Shown: positions 36,803-45,391, counted from the stretch's first letter. The stretch: DNA of 64,000 bases from Tateyamaria omphalii (GCF_001969365.1 NZ_CP019312.1:1426001-1490000), one strand, 5' to 3'. The notes: generated by a model not told the origin, from the letters alone. A program made the numbers and translations.

Positions 36803-36827
36803 CAGCCCGGGTTTTCCCGGGCTGTTT
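36803..36827 (+). terminator. Intraoperonic hairpin, attenuator-like terminator
   Basis: CAGCCCGGG-TTTT-CCCGGGCTG is a perfect nine-base-pair stem followed by TTTC. It lies between the binding-protein gene and the first ATPase gene. The short T-run suggests partial termination, a common way to make more binding protein than ATPase. Confidence 0.65.
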
Positions 36828-36869
36828 CAATATCTTGAAGACTGTTCCTAAGACAGCACGGGGATATAC

Positions 36870-37652
36870 ATGATCGTCGTAGACGACATTCACAAGCATT
36901 TTGGCGGGTTTCATGCCGTCGATGGCGCGTCGCTGTCGATCGAGGCGGGATCGATCACCGGGTTGATCGGCCCCAATGGCGCCGGAAAAACCACTCTTTT
37001 CAACGTTATCGCAGGCGTTCTTCCGCCAACATCCGGGCGCGTGACGATGGACGGTGAGGACATCACCGGCCTGCCGCCCCACACGCTGTTTCACAAGGGG
37101 CTCTTGCGCACCTTCCAGATCGCGCATGAGTTTTCCTCTATGAGTTGCCGCGAGAACCTGATGATGGTGCCGGGCAGCCAATCGGGCGAGACGCTTTGGA
37201 ACACGTGGTTCGGACGCCGCCGGATTGCGGACGAAGAACGCGCCCTCGCCGCCAAGGCAGACGAAGTGCTGGAATTCCTGACCATCGAACACCTCGCCGA
37301 CCACAAGGCGGGTCAGGTCTCGGGCGGGCAGAAGAAGCTCTTGGAACTGGGCCGCACGATGATGGTCGATGCCAAGATCGTGTTTCTGGACGAGGTGGGC
37401 GCAGGCGTGAACCGCACGCTTCTGAACACCATCGGCGATGCGATCCTGCGGCTGAATGCGGAACGCAACTATACCTTTGTCGTGATCGAACATGACATGG
37501 ATTTCATCGGTAAAATCTGCGACCCGGTCATCTGCATGGCCGAGGGCAAGGTGCTGGCCCAAGGCACGCTGGATGAGATCAAGGCCAATGAGCAGGTGAT
37601 CGAAGCCTATCTGGGCACCGGTCTCAAGAACAAAGACAAGGTGGGCGCATGA
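36870..37652 (+). CDS. LivG-family ABC transporter ATPase
   Basis: A 260-residue ATPase of the second importer. Walker A is GPNGAGKTT, the signature is VSGGQKKLLELG, and Walker B is IVFLDEVGAGVN, where the usual Pro after Asp-Glu is Val. The His switch is in VIEHDMDF. It ends at 37652, and 73 bases holding a repeat copy separate it from the LivF partner. Confidence 0.93.
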   Translation: MIVVDDIHKHFGGFHAVDGASLSIEAGSITGLIGPNGAGKTTLFNVIAGVLPPTSGRVTMDGEDITGLPPHTLFHKGLLRTFQIAHEFSSMSCRENLMMVPGSQSGETLWNTWFGRRRIADEERALAAKADEVLEFLTIEHLADHKAGQVSGGQKKLLELGRTMMVDAKIVFLDEVGAGVNRTLLNTIGDAILRLNAERNYTFVVIEHDMDFIGKICDPVICMAEGKVLAQGTLDEIKANEQVIEAYLGTGLKNKDKVGA

Positions 37653-37664
37653 GGGTAACCCTGC

Positions 37665-37713
37665 GTGGGGGCCAGCCCCCACACCCCCGTGGTATTTTTG
37701 ATCAGAAGAAGAT
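37665..37713 (+). repeat. Dispersed hairpin/GTATTTT/AGAAGAAG repeat, copy 6
   Basis: GTGGGGGC-ca-GCCCCCAC, then ACCCCCGTGGTATTTTTG and ATCAGAAGAAGAT. It lies in the sense direction between the two ATPase genes; its AGAAGAAG block is 12-20 bases before the next start and may serve as the ribosome-binding site. Confidence 0.75.
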
Positions 37714-37725
37714 GGGGGCTGTGCG

Positions 37726-38544
37726 ATGAGTAACCCCTATCAGGATGATCGCGGCAACACAGATCGCACAATCACGCGCGCGGGCGGCGGCGCACTGACA
37801 GCATCTCCGGGCACCAAGGGGACAATGAAGCCGGCAGAAGCATTCCTGATCGGCGATACCATGACGGGCGGCTATGGCGCGGGGCCGGACATTCTGCACG
37901 ACTGCACCGTCGCCGTTGAGCGGGGCGAGATTGCCGTGATTGTCGGGCCGAATGGCGCGGGTAAATCCACTGCGATGAAGGCTGTGTTCGGGATGCTGGA
38001 CGTGCGGCAAGGTTCCGTCAGGCTGGGTGGCGAGGACATTACGGACCTGTCGCCACAGGACCGTGTCGCCAAGGGCATGGGATTTGTCCCCCAGACGTCG
38101 AATATTTTCACCTCCATGACGGTCGAGGAGAACCTGGAAATGGGCGCATTCATCCGGCGCGACGACTTCTCGGGCACAATGGCCCAGGTCTATAACCTGT
38201 TTCCGATCCTCAAGGAAAAGCGCAATCAGGCAGCGGGGGAACTGTCGGGCGGCCAGCGCCAGCAGGTCGCTGTGGGCCGCGCGCTGATGACCCAACCCAA
38301 GGTGCTGATGCTGGACGAACCCACGGCCGGCGTCAGTCCCATCGTGATGGATGAACTCTTTGACCGGATCATCGAGGTGGCGCGCACCGGCATCCCGATC
38401 CTGATGGTTGAACAGAACGCCCGCCAAGCGCTTGAGATCGCCGATAAGGGCTATGTGCTGGTACAGGGGCGAAACGCGTTTAGCGGGACGGGCAAAGAGC
38501 TGCTTGCAGACCCAGAGGTGCGCAAGTCGTTTTTGGGAGGCTGA
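37726..38544 (+). CDS. LivF-family ABC transporter ATPase with N-terminal extension
   Basis: A 272-residue ATPase; typical LivF proteins are about 235. The extra 35-40 residues at the N-terminus (rich in Gly, Thr and Asp) have no recognised motif. The core is complete: GPNGAGKST, LSGGQRQQVAVG, VLMLDEPTAGVSP and LMVEQNARQAL. Its stop overlaps the first possible start of the next gene. Confidence 0.92.
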   Translation: MSNPYQDDRGNTDRTITRAGGGALTASPGTKGTMKPAEAFLIGDTMTGGYGAGPDILHDCTVAVERGEIAVIVGPNGAGKSTAMKAVFGMLDVRQGSVRLGGEDITDLSPQDRVAKGMGFVPQTSNIFTSMTVEENLEMGAFIRRDDFSGTMAQVYNLFPILKEKRNQAAGELSGGQRQQVAVGRALMTQPKVLMLDEPTAGVSPIVMDELFDRIIEVARTGIPILMVEQNARQALEIADKGYVLVQGRNAFSGTGKELLADPEVRKSFLGG

Positions 38545-39353
38545 TGGTGCGTTTCCGTATTTGGAAAGAGAAGAAGATGGTGGCGGTTCTCTTGTGTCTG
38601 AGCGGCCCCGCCGCGGCACTGACCGAGGGTGATCTGCGCGACCAAGGCTACCAACCGCTTACTTGCCTTTTCGATCAGCGCTGCGTGATCGGCCAGCCCT
38701 GCGAACGGGCCTGGCGCGAATTTCGCTGGCTGATCAACGACGACACCGGCAGCGCCTATGCGGTGCGCGACCAGGGCAAGATCGGGCGCAAACTGCCGCT
38801 GATGCAGGACGCAAGGTGGAAAGCACGCTCGGACGCGCGCGCGATCCTGATGCCGATGCGCGAGGCGGTGGCGGGTCATCTCACTGTCTTTGACGGCGGC
38901 GGCGCTGTCTATTCCGTGCAATATGCAGGCAATCCCGGCGACGGCCAAACCTTCCTCGGGCAATGCGAGGTTGGCATGGCTGCGGATCAAGGCGCCGAAA
39001 ACGCCTGCACCCTGGTCGAAACCTGTGATGGCAGCGGCGCTTGCGCCGATCGCTCCGTTACCCTGAGGTGGCGGGACGACCCGGACACCCTGCGCATTGA
39101 CGACACCCGCGCGGGCGTGTCCCGCCTGGACGGGGCGGCAGCGCTTGCCAACATGCGTGTGGGTGACACCGATCTGGCGATCCGTGCGAATGGTCCGACC
39201 CTGTTTCTGACCGGCAAAGACCTGTCGGGCATCATAATCCAAGGGACGGACCCCGACACCGTCATAGCTCAATTCCTGTCCCTGCCCGACCAGCGCGGCG
39301 ACGCATCCGATATCCGCCGGACCTTCTCCGGCCAATGCGAGGCCCTGTTCTGA
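38544..39353 (+). CDS. Secreted hypothetical protein embedded in the ABC operon
   Basis: Up to 269 residues. The first ATG (38544) overlaps the LivF stop; a second at 38577 would start MVAVLLCLSGPAAAL. With the first, the leader has a basic n-region (KEKK) and a hydrophobic core, making a credible signal peptide ending near PAAA-L. The mature part has about ten cysteines (CLFDQRCVIGQPC; CTLVETCDGSGACAD), suggesting disulfides in the periplasm. No family recognised. Its conserved position among transporter genes (ATG at 39353 overlaps its stop) suggests an accessory role. Confidence 0.75.
   Translation: MVRFRIWKEKKMVAVLLCLSGPAAALTEGDLRDQGYQPLTCLFDQRCVIGQPCERAWREFRWLINDDTGSAYAVRDQGKIGRKLPLMQDARWKARSDARAILMPMREAVAGHLTVFDGGGAVYSVQYAGNPGDGQTFLGQCEVGMAADQGAENACTLVETCDGSGACADRSVTLRWRDDPDTLRIDDTRAGVSRLDGAAALANMRVGDTDLAIRANGPTLFLTGKDLSGIIIQGTDPDTVIAQFLSLPDQRGDASDIRRTFSGQCEALF
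38556..38579 (+). repeat. Dispersed repeat, partial copy 7, overlapping a gene start
   Basis: CGTATTTGG-AAAGAGAAGAAGATG matches the second half of copies 1 and 2. It lies inside the N-terminal coding region of the secreted protein, and its terminal ATG is the second possible start codon. Confidence 0.6.
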
Positions 39354-40363
39354 TGGATCTCCTCAACGCCTTCATCACCTTGGCAAATTTCGTCCTGATC
39401 CCCGCGATCGCCTATGGCTCACAACTGGCCCTCGGGGCGCTTGGCGTCACGCTGATCTACGGCATCCTGCGGTTTTCGAACTTCGCGCATGGCGATACGA
39501 TGGCCTTTGGCACCATGGCCACCATCCTGATCACATGGGCATTCCAGAGCATCGGCATTTCCGCCGGTCCCCTACCCACGGCCCTTCTGGCACTGCCCTT
39601 CGGCATCGGGGTCTGTGCGCTTTTGACATTGGCGACGGATCGCGGCGTCTACCGGTTTTACCGCACGCAAAAGGCCAAGCCGATCATCTTTGTTATGGTC
39701 TCTCTTGGTGTCATGTTCATCATGAACGGCCTTGTGCGGTTCGTCATCGGCCCCGATGACCAGCGCTTTTCCGATGGGGAACGCTTTATTATCTCGGTGC
39801 GTGAGTTCAAGGCACTTACGGGCCTCGACGAGGGGCTGGCGATCAAAACGACCCAAGGCATCACTGTCATCACCGCCATCATCGTTGTGGCGCTGCTCTT
39901 CTACTTCCTGAACCGCACGCGCACCGGCAAGAGCATGCGGGCCTATTCGGATAACGAAGACCTCGCGCTGCTGTCGGGCATCAATCCTGAACGCGTGGTC
40001 ATGGTGACGTGGTTGATCGTGGCGGCGCTGGCAACCGTGGCGGGCGTGCTTTACGGCCTCGACAAGTCGTTCAAACCTTTCGTTTACTTCCAGCTCCTGC
40101 TGCCCATTTTCGCCTCTGCAATTGTTGGCGGCTTGGGCAACCCGCTGGGCGCCATTGCAGGCGGCTTCACCATCGCGTTCTCGGAAGTGATGATAACCTA
40201 TGCCTGGAAGAAGGTCGCAGGCTACGCCCTGCCGGACAGTCTCGCCCCCGATGGCCTCGCCCAGCTTCTGTCCACCGACTACAAATTCGCCGTCAGCTTC
40301 GTGATCCTGCTGATCGTGCTTTTGTTCCGGCCCACCGGCCTGTTTGCGGGGAAAGCGGTATGA
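39353..40363 (+). CDS. LivH-family ABC transporter permease
   Basis: A 336-residue inner-membrane permease with about eight hydrophobic segments. It has GSQLALGALGVTLIYGILRFSNFAHGD at the N-terminus, the TRTGKSMRAYSDNEDLALLSGIN loop and IVGGLGNPLGAIAGG near the end. The ATG at 39353 overlaps the stop of the secreted protein (TGATG). It pairs with the LivM-type permease that follows with an ATGA overlap. Confidence 0.94.
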   Translation: MDLLNAFITLANFVLIPAIAYGSQLALGALGVTLIYGILRFSNFAHGDTMAFGTMATILITWAFQSIGISAGPLPTALLALPFGIGVCALLTLATDRGVYRFYRTQKAKPIIFVMVSLGVMFIMNGLVRFVIGPDDQRFSDGERFIISVREFKALTGLDEGLAIKTTQGITVITAIIVVALLFYFLNRTRTGKSMRAYSDNEDLALLSGINPERVVMVTWLIVAALATVAGVLYGLDKSFKPFVYFQLLLPIFASAIVGGLGNPLGAIAGGFTIAFSEVMITYAWKKVAGYALPDSLAPDGLAQLLSTDYKFAVSFVILLIVLLFRPTGLFAGKAV

Positions 40364-41739
40364 GTGATAAAAACGCGAACCAAGAGCAATTCCGTATCTG
40401 GCATCTGCTCGGCGGCGGCCGCCTTTTGGGTGAAACAGGAAGCACTCAACGAACAATCGTCTATTTCGGCTGCATCGCCGCCCTACTTATCGGCACCGGG
40501 TTGATGACGTCGTGGAACCTCGCCATCACGATCATGAACTTCGGCCTTATCTCGGCCATCATGGCGCTGGGGGTGAACCTGCAATGGGGGTTCGCGGGCC
40601 TGTTCAATGTGGGCATCATGGGTTTCGTCGCCCTCGGCGGCCTCGCCACCGTACTCGTCGCCATGCCTCCGGTGGGAGAGGCCTGGGCCGCTGGCGGACT
40701 GCGCGTCATCCTGGCGCTGATCCTCGGGGCGGCCACCATCGTCGGTGCGATCCTCGCCTATGGTGCGCTACCAAAGGGGCGTGTGCGCACACTGGGTATG
40801 ATTGTGATCCTATGTACAGGCTTCTTCATCTACCGTGCGGTGTTTGACGGCGGCGTGCAGGCGGTCGAGGCGGTGAACCCCGCCAACGCGGGCTACCTCG
40901 GCGGGCTCGGCCTGCCCGTACTGATTGCCTGGCCCGTGGGTGGGCTGTTGGCTGCCGGAGCGGCCTGGATCATCGGCAAGACGGCGCTCGGCCTGCGCTC
41001 CGACTATCTGGCCATCGCCACGCTCGGCATTGCCGAAATCATCATCGCGATCATGAAAAACGAGGACTGGCTGGCCCGCGGTGTGAAAAACGTGGTCGGC
41101 CTGCCCCGCCCTGCGCCCTACGAGATTGACCTGCAGAACAGCACAACCTTCGTCGAACGGGTCACGAGCTTTGGCTTCGATCCGGTCACCGCCTCCACGC
41201 TCTGGGTGAAAACGATCTATGCGGGCCTCTTCACGGTCGTCCTACTGATCCTCTTCATCCTCGCCCAACGCGCGCTGCATTCCCCGTGGGGTCGGATGAT
41301 GCGCGCCATCCGCGACAACGAGGTTGCTGCCGAAGCCATGGGCAAGGACGTGACCGCCCGCCACCTCCAGATCTTCGTCCTCGGCTCCGCCATCTGCGGC
41401 ATCGCAGGCGCGATGATGACCACGCTTGATGGCCAGCTGACGCCGGGCACCTACCAACCCCTGCGCTTTACCTTCCTTGTCTGGGTCATGGTGATCGTGG
41501 GCGGGTCCGGCAACAACCTGGGCGCAGTACTGGGCGGGTTCCTGATCTGGTGGCTCTGGGTGATGGTCGAACCCATCGGGCTATGGGTCATGCAGGTTGT
41601 CACCTCTGGCATGGCCGACGGGTTCTGGCTGCGCGAACACCTGCTCGATAGCGCTGCCCACATGCGACTTTTGACCATGGGGGTCGTCCTGCTTCTGGTG
41701 CTACGCTTCAGCCCCCGAGGACTGATTCCGGAGAAGTGA
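40360..41739 (+). CDS. LivM-family ABC transporter permease
   Basis: A 459-residue permease, longer than usual. A cytosolic lead of about 30 residues precedes the first helix. NLQWGFAGLFNVGIMGFVALG and SPWGRMMRAIRDNEVAAEAMGKDV are the LivM marks, and GGSGNNLGAVLGGFLIWW lies near the end. An additional hydrophobic hairpin (about residues 128-160) accounts for the extra length. The start overlaps the LivH stop (ATGA). Confidence 0.94.
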   Translation: MSDKNANQEQFRIWHLLGGGRLLGETGSTQRTIVYFGCIAALLIGTGLMTSWNLAITIMNFGLISAIMALGVNLQWGFAGLFNVGIMGFVALGGLATVLVAMPPVGEAWAAGGLRVILALILGAATIVGAILAYGALPKGRVRTLGMIVILCTGFFIYRAVFDGGVQAVEAVNPANAGYLGGLGLPVLIAWPVGGLLAAGAAWIIGKTALGLRSDYLAIATLGIAEIIIAIMKNEDWLARGVKNVVGLPRPAPYEIDLQNSTTFVERVTSFGFDPVTASTLWVKTIYAGLFTVVLLILFILAQRALHSPWGRMMRAIRDNEVAAEAMGKDVTARHLQIFVLGSAICGIAGAMMTTLDGQLTPGTYQPLRFTFLVWVMVIVGGSGNNLGAVLGGFLIWWLWVMVEPIGLWVMQVVTSGMADGFWLREHLLDSAAHMRLLTMGVVLLLVLRFSPRGLIPEK

Positions 41740-41740
41740 C

Positions 41741-42424
41741 ATGCAGCGCAGCACGACCCGAACGCGATGGGCCATTGCGGGGTTGGTGCTGCTGTTTGTG
41801 ATGATCCAGGGCTTTGTCTGGCACTCCGCACAGCGCGGCGCACTGGGGCTCAGCGGCGATACATCGGTCATTGAACGGCTAACCGGGCCAACGCCCAGCC
41901 TCATGTCGCTTTTCGCGCATATGGTCTCGGGCGCGCTGGTGACGCTGCTGTCGGTCATCCAACTGGCAGGGCCCATTCGCCAACGCTGGCCGCGCGTGCA
42001 CCGCATCTCTGGCCGCGTTCTGGCGGTCGCAGCGCTACTCACAGGCATCGGCGGTCTGATCTACATCGCGCGCAGCGGCACCGTCGGCGGGGCGCCCATG
42101 TCGGTCGCCTTTGCACTCTATGGCGTCCTGATGATCATCGCAGCGATCCAGACGCCGCGTTTCGCCATGGCGGGCGACTACGCACGACACCGCCGCTGGG
42201 GCCTGCGGCTGATCGTGCTGGGCTTGGGGTCATGGCTCTACCGGCTGCATTACGGGCTGTGGTACGGCACCACCTGCACGCTGAGCGACACGCTGTGCGG
42301 GATCGCAGCCGAACCAGATTTCTCAGGTCTCTTCGACCAGATCAACCTCTTTGCCTTCTACCTGCCATACCTGCTCGCACTCGAATGGTGGCTGCGGCGC
42401 GCACCGCAGCTGGTCAAAACGTGA
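41741..42424 (+). CDS. DUF2306 family membrane protein
   Basis: A 227-residue protein with six to seven hydrophobic segments. Characteristic His-containing stretches are LFAHMVSGALVTLLSVIQL, WPRVHRISGRVLAV and YARHRRWGLRLI, spaced as in DUF2306 membrane proteins, where the histidines may bind heme or metal. It starts one base after the LivM stop, so it belongs to the ABC operon at least transcriptionally. Function unknown. Confidence 0.8.
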   Translation: MQRSTTRTRWAIAGLVLLFVMIQGFVWHSAQRGALGLSGDTSVIERLTGPTPSLMSLFAHMVSGALVTLLSVIQLAGPIRQRWPRVHRISGRVLAVAALLTGIGGLIYIARSGTVGGAPMSVAFALYGVLMIIAAIQTPRFAMAGDYARHRRWGLRLIVLGLGSWLYRLHYGLWYGTTCTLSDTLCGIAAEPDFSGLFDQINLFAFYLPYLLALEWWLRRAPQLVKT

Positions 42425-42713
42425 TATCTGCAGCAACACGCAGATCCCGCAGCGGACGAACAAGATCAATCGAGCGCTGATAAAGCGGATGCGCTTTGTA
42501 ATCCGCCAGGGCGCGGGCATCGCGAAACTCGGCATAAACCACCACATCCACCTGATCCGACAGCGCGTCGGAATGGGTGTTCTTGCGGACAGAGATCACG
42601 TCGGCATGCGGGTTTGCCTCCAGTATCGAAAGGCCCTCGAACACGCGGTCCACATCGGCGCGGTCACGGGCCCGGAAAAACACGACATGGCGTAAGCGGT
42701 CAGCATCGGACAT
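42414..42713 (-). CDS. Dabb (stress-responsive alpha/beta barrel) family protein
   Basis: A 99-residue dimeric alpha-beta barrel protein. LRHVVFFRARDRADVDRVFEGL at the start and VDVVVYAEFRDARALADYKAHPLYQ in the second half are the Dabb hallmarks. The ATG at 42713 is preferred over an upstream TTG. Its 3' end overlaps the convergent DUF2306 gene by 11 bases. Function unknown. Confidence 0.88.
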   Translation of the reverse strand: MSDADRLRHVVFFRARDRADVDRVFEGLSILEANPHADVISVRKNTHSDALSDQVDVVVYAEFRDARALADYKAHPLYQRSIDLVRPLRDLRVAADITF

Positions 42714-42774
42714 GGGCAACGGTCCTCACATCTGGTCAAAGGCTGTCAGCCTCCACTCTCGACATAAAGCCGGA

Positions 42775-44316
42775 TCACCGCCCTTTGAAGAGGCCGCCCA
42801 ATATACCGCGCACCATGCGACGACCGGTCGTACCTGTCAGTTCCTTGACAACCATTTTGGTCATCGCCTCGCCAAAACTCGCGCCGCGACGGGTCGTCCG
42901 AGCAGACGAACGCGACACCCGCGCGCCGGAATAGCGCCGACCGGCATTGAATTCACGCAACACCGGCTCCATCTCCTCTGCCTTCTCTTCAGCTTCAGCA
43001 GCCTCGGCGGCGGCTTTGTCAGCCCGCTCCTTCAACATCTCGAAAGCGGATTTTCGATCCAGCGGTGCGTCATATTTCCCGGCCATATCACTCGCCGCCA
43101 GATGCGCCTTGCGCTCTGCAGCTGTGATCGGCCCCAATTGCGACGAGGGCGGACGAATAAGCGTCCGCTCCACTATCCCCGGCACACCCTTTTTCTGCAG
43201 CATCGACGTGACAGCCTCGCCCACACCCACCTCGCGAATGGCCTCTTCCGTCTCGAACCGCGGGTTCTCGCGATAGGTCTCGGCGGCCATGCGCAATTCC
43301 TTGCGGTCCTTGGCGGTGAAGGCGCGCAGAGCATGCTGAAACCGGTTGCCCAATTGACCCAGAATATCCTCGGGCACGTCCGCCGGGTTTTGCGTAATGA
43401 AGTAGACACCAACACCTTTTGAGCGGATCAGGCGCGCCACCTGTTCGACCTTGTCGACCAACGCCTTGGGCGCGTCCTCGAATAGCAGATGCGCCTCGTC
43501 AAAGAAGAAGACCAGCTTCGGCTTGTCTGGATCGCCCACCTCGGGCAACTCCTCGAACAACTCCGACAGCAGCCACAGCAGGAACGTGGCATAGAGCTTG
43601 GGCGCGCCCATCAGCTTGTCTGCCGCCAGGACATTCACCATCCCCTTGCCCGCCGCGTCCGTGCGCATCAGGTCGGACAATTCCAGCGCAGGTTCACCAA
43701 AGAGCTGGCTCGCCCCCTGGTTCTCAAGCACCAGCAAGCGCCGCTGGATGGCGCCAATGGATTGCGTGGACACGTTGCCGTAGCGCAGCGACATGTCCTT
43801 GGCATTCTCGCCCACCCAGACCAGCAACGCCTGCAGATCCTTGAGGTCGAGAAGCGGCATCCCCTCTTCATCCGCTAGGCGAAAAGCGATATTTAGGATC
43901 CCTTCCTGCGCCTCGGTCAACTCCAGCAGTTGAGCCAGCAACAGCGGCCCCATCTCTGACACCGTGGTGCGCACCGGATGGCCCTGTTGCCCGAACATGT
44001 CCCAGAAGGTGACGGGACAGGCGTGATAGCTGTAGTCGGAAAACCCAATCTTTTCAGCGCGTTCAGTGAACGGACGATGCAGCTTGTGTTCGGGCGTGCC
44101 CGATTTGGCCAACCCCGACAGATCGCCCTTCACGTCTGACAAGAACACCGGAACACCCGCGTTGGAAAAGCCTTCGGCCAGGATTTGCAGCGTTACGGTC
44201 TTGCCCGTCCCGGTCGCACCTGCCACCAAACCGTGCCGGTTGGCGTACTTCAGCGTCAGCCCCTGTTTTTCGGCATACTCGACCCCGCCACCGCCGATAA
44301 AAATGTGATCTTCCAT
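42775..44316 (-). CDS. HerA/FtsK-type ATPase, DUF853 (YjgR-like)
   Basis: A 513-residue P-loop ATPase. Walker A is [13 protein letters not shown], Walker B is [13 protein letters not shown], and the sensor region [28 protein letters not shown] is characteristic of DUF853. The C-terminal 110 residues are an Ala/Glu coiled-coil-like segment and a basic tail. The ATG at 44316 has AAAAGG nine bases upstream, so the 15-codon extension is rejected. The role of YjgR proteins is not settled; the HerA relation suggests DNA or protein translocation. Confidence 0.9.
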   Translation of the reverse strand: MEDHIFIGGGGVEYAEKQGLTLKYANRHGLVAGATGTGKTVTLQILAEGFSNAGVPVFLSDVKGDLSGLAKSGTPEHKLHRPFTERAEKIGFSDYSYHACPVTFWDMFGQQGHPVRTTVSEMGPLLLAQLLELTEAQEGILNIAFRLADEEGMPLLDLKDLQALLVWVGENAKDMSLRYGNVSTQSIGAIQRRLLVLENQGASQLFGEPALELSDLMRTDAAGKGMVNVLAADKLMGAPKLYATFLLWLLSELFEELPEVGDPDKPKLVFFFDEAHLLFEDAPKALVDKVEQVARLIRSKGVGVYFITQNPADVPEDILGQLGNRFQHALRAFTAKDRKELRMAAETYRENPRFETEEAIREVGVGEAVTSMLQKKGVPGIVERTLIRPPSSQLGPITAAERKAHLAASDMAGKYDAPLDRKSAFEMLKERADKAAAEAAEAEEKAEEMEPVLREFNAGRRYSGARVSRSSARTTRRGASFGEAMTKMVVKELTGTTGRRMVRGILGGLFKGR

Positions 44317-44384
44317 GCCGTTAACCTTTTGTCCATTGGGTTCTTCGGCGCGACCATACAAAGTTAACCATTGGGTGCCATAGT

Positions 44385-44470
44385 GTTTTCGTTCCCGTCG
44401 AGAGTCCTCCTGGCGCGGAACACTTCCTCCCTGTCAGACTGGGCCGCGCTTCATGCGCGGCCTTTTTTTT
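44385..44470 (+). ncRNA. Candidate trans-acting small RNA with anti-Shine-Dalgarno motifs
   Basis: No open frame leads to the excellent terminator at 44442-44470, so a short non-coding transcript must end there. Upstream lie two unpaired-looking pyrimidine motifs, CCTCCT (44406-44411) and CCTCCC (44426-44431), complementary to ribosome-binding sites. This is the design of the alphaproteobacterial alpha-r14/suhB and Rhodobacter CcsR-type RNAs. The family assignment is from memory of their motif and not verified; the 5' end is approximate. Confidence 0.6.
44442..44470 (+). terminator. Rho-independent terminator of the candidate small RNA
   Basis: GGCCGCGC-TTCAT-GCGCGGCC, a perfect eight-base-pair stem, is followed by eight T. 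Confidence 0.9.
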
Positions 44471-44534
44471 GTTCGATTGAACGAATGGGTTTAGTTCCTG
44501 ATTTCGCAATGTTTTCTTTTTTACATATTCCCGG

Positions 44535-44563
44535 TTGACCGCCGCCGGGGGCTTTCGTAACCT
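44535..44563 (+). promoter_or_regulatory. Promoter of second candidate small RNA
   Basis: TTGACC (-35) and TAACCT (-10) with exactly 17 bases between. Initiation would be near 44570. The next start codon is 165 bases away, beyond a terminator. Confidence 0.55.
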
Positions 44564-44569
44564 TCGTGC

Positions 44570-44638
44570 AATATGTCGGCCAGTCCGACGGGGAGAGAAA
44601 AAACACGTGAAAAAGGGGGCTTTGGGGTCCCCTTTTTT
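44570..44638 (+). ncRNA. Second candidate small RNA or leader transcript
   Basis: About 69 bases from the predicted start to the terminator. It contains a small hairpin GTCGG-CCAGT-CCGAC, an A-rich single strand (GAGAGAAAAAACACG) and the terminator hairpin. It encodes no protein. It may be an independent RNA or a terminated leader of the IalB-family gene downstream. Confidence 0.5.
44610..44638. terminator. Bidirectional terminator
   Basis: AAAAAGGGG is complementary to CCCCTTTTTT around a ten-base loop, with A-tract and T-tract on the two sides. It can stop transcription in either direction. Confidence 0.8.
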
Positions 44639-44677
44639 ACTGCTTGTTGCCAGTCACGAAAACTTTGCGCTTTGGCC

Positions 44678-44706
44678 CTGACACTCGTTCCAGTCCGTGC
44701 TAGCAG
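44678..44706 (+). promoter_or_regulatory. Promoter of the IalB-family gene
   Basis: CTGACA and TAGCAG are spaced by 17 bases, 31 bases upstream of the ATG at 44737. Confidence 0.45.
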
Positions 44707-44736
44707 TTTTTGAAACGAAACAAGAGCGGAACCGAT

Positions 44737-45372
44737 ATGCGCACGTCCCTGATTGCACTCTCCGTAGCCCTTCTGATGCCAATTGGCGTCATGGCCCAAT
44801 CCACGGACACGACACCCGAAGACACGACTGAAACCGAGCAAGGCACAGACACCCCCGGTGTCGCAAACCCCATCGAGGACCAGCTGAGCCTTGGTGAGGA
44901 CGCCTCAGCCCCCCAGGTCGGTCAGACCTACACTGCCGAAACCTTTGGCGCTTGGGAACTGCGCTGCATCAAGGCAGAAGAAGGTCAGGAAGAACCCTGC
45001 CAGATGTACCAGCTGATGCAGGACGATGAAGGCACACCCGTCGCGGAAATCTCGATCTTCCGCCTGCCCGAAGGTGGACGTGCTGTGGCCGGTGCGACGA
45101 TCATCGTCCCGCTGGAGACATCCTTGCCCCAGCAATTGACGATGGAAGTCGATGGCGGCCAGGCCCGTCGGTATCCCTATGCGTTCTGCAACCCGATTGG
45201 CTGCTATTCGCGTGTGGGCCTTGTGGCGGACGAAGTTGCGCAATTCCGGCGCGGTGCGAATGCCAAGCTGACCATTGTCCCAGCGCTGGCACCCGACCAG
45301 CAGGTCGAGTTGAACATGTCGCTCAGCGGATTTACCGCAGCCTTTGACAAGACATCCGTCGCACAGTTCTGA
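44737..45372 (+). CDS. Invasion-associated locus B (IalB) family protein
   Basis: A 211-residue exported protein; signal peptide residues 1-20 (ending GVMA). A Thr/Glu/Asp-rich low-complexity stretch (about 21-65) precedes the IalB domain: FGAWELRCIKAEEGQEEPCQMYQLM, VAEISIFRLPEG, IIVPLETSLPQQLTMEVDGG and FCNPIGCYSRVGL with paired cysteines. The family is periplasmic or surface-linked, found widely in free-living alphaproteobacteria, and of unknown general role. The ATG at 44737 gives the complete signal peptide. It is monocistronic. Confidence 0.9.
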   Translation: MRTSLIALSVALLMPIGVMAQSTDTTPEDTTETEQGTDTPGVANPIEDQLSLGEDASAPQVGQTYTAETFGAWELRCIKAEEGQEEPCQMYQLMQDDEGTPVAEISIFRLPEGGRAVAGATIIVPLETSLPQQLTMEVDGGQARRYPYAFCNPIGCYSRVGLVADEVAQFRRGANAKLTIVPALAPDQQVELNMSLSGFTAAFDKTSVAQF

Positions 45373-45391
45373 GGATCAACTGATCCGCACC

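Larger units (their letters stand above)
44317..44736. other. 420-base gap holding two candidate small RNAs and a promoter
   Basis: No protein gene is visible. It contains, left to right, TTAACC words at 44322 and 44363, a candidate small RNA ending in a strong terminator at 44470, a separate promoter-terminator unit at 44535-44638, and the promoter of the IalB-family gene at 44678-44706. Confidence 0.7.

Noticed and set aside
42775..44316. HerA-like ATPase as part of a defence system
   Set aside because: It lacks a neighbouring SIR2, NurA or DUF4297-type partner; the sequence fits the housekeeping-like DUF853/YjgR group.
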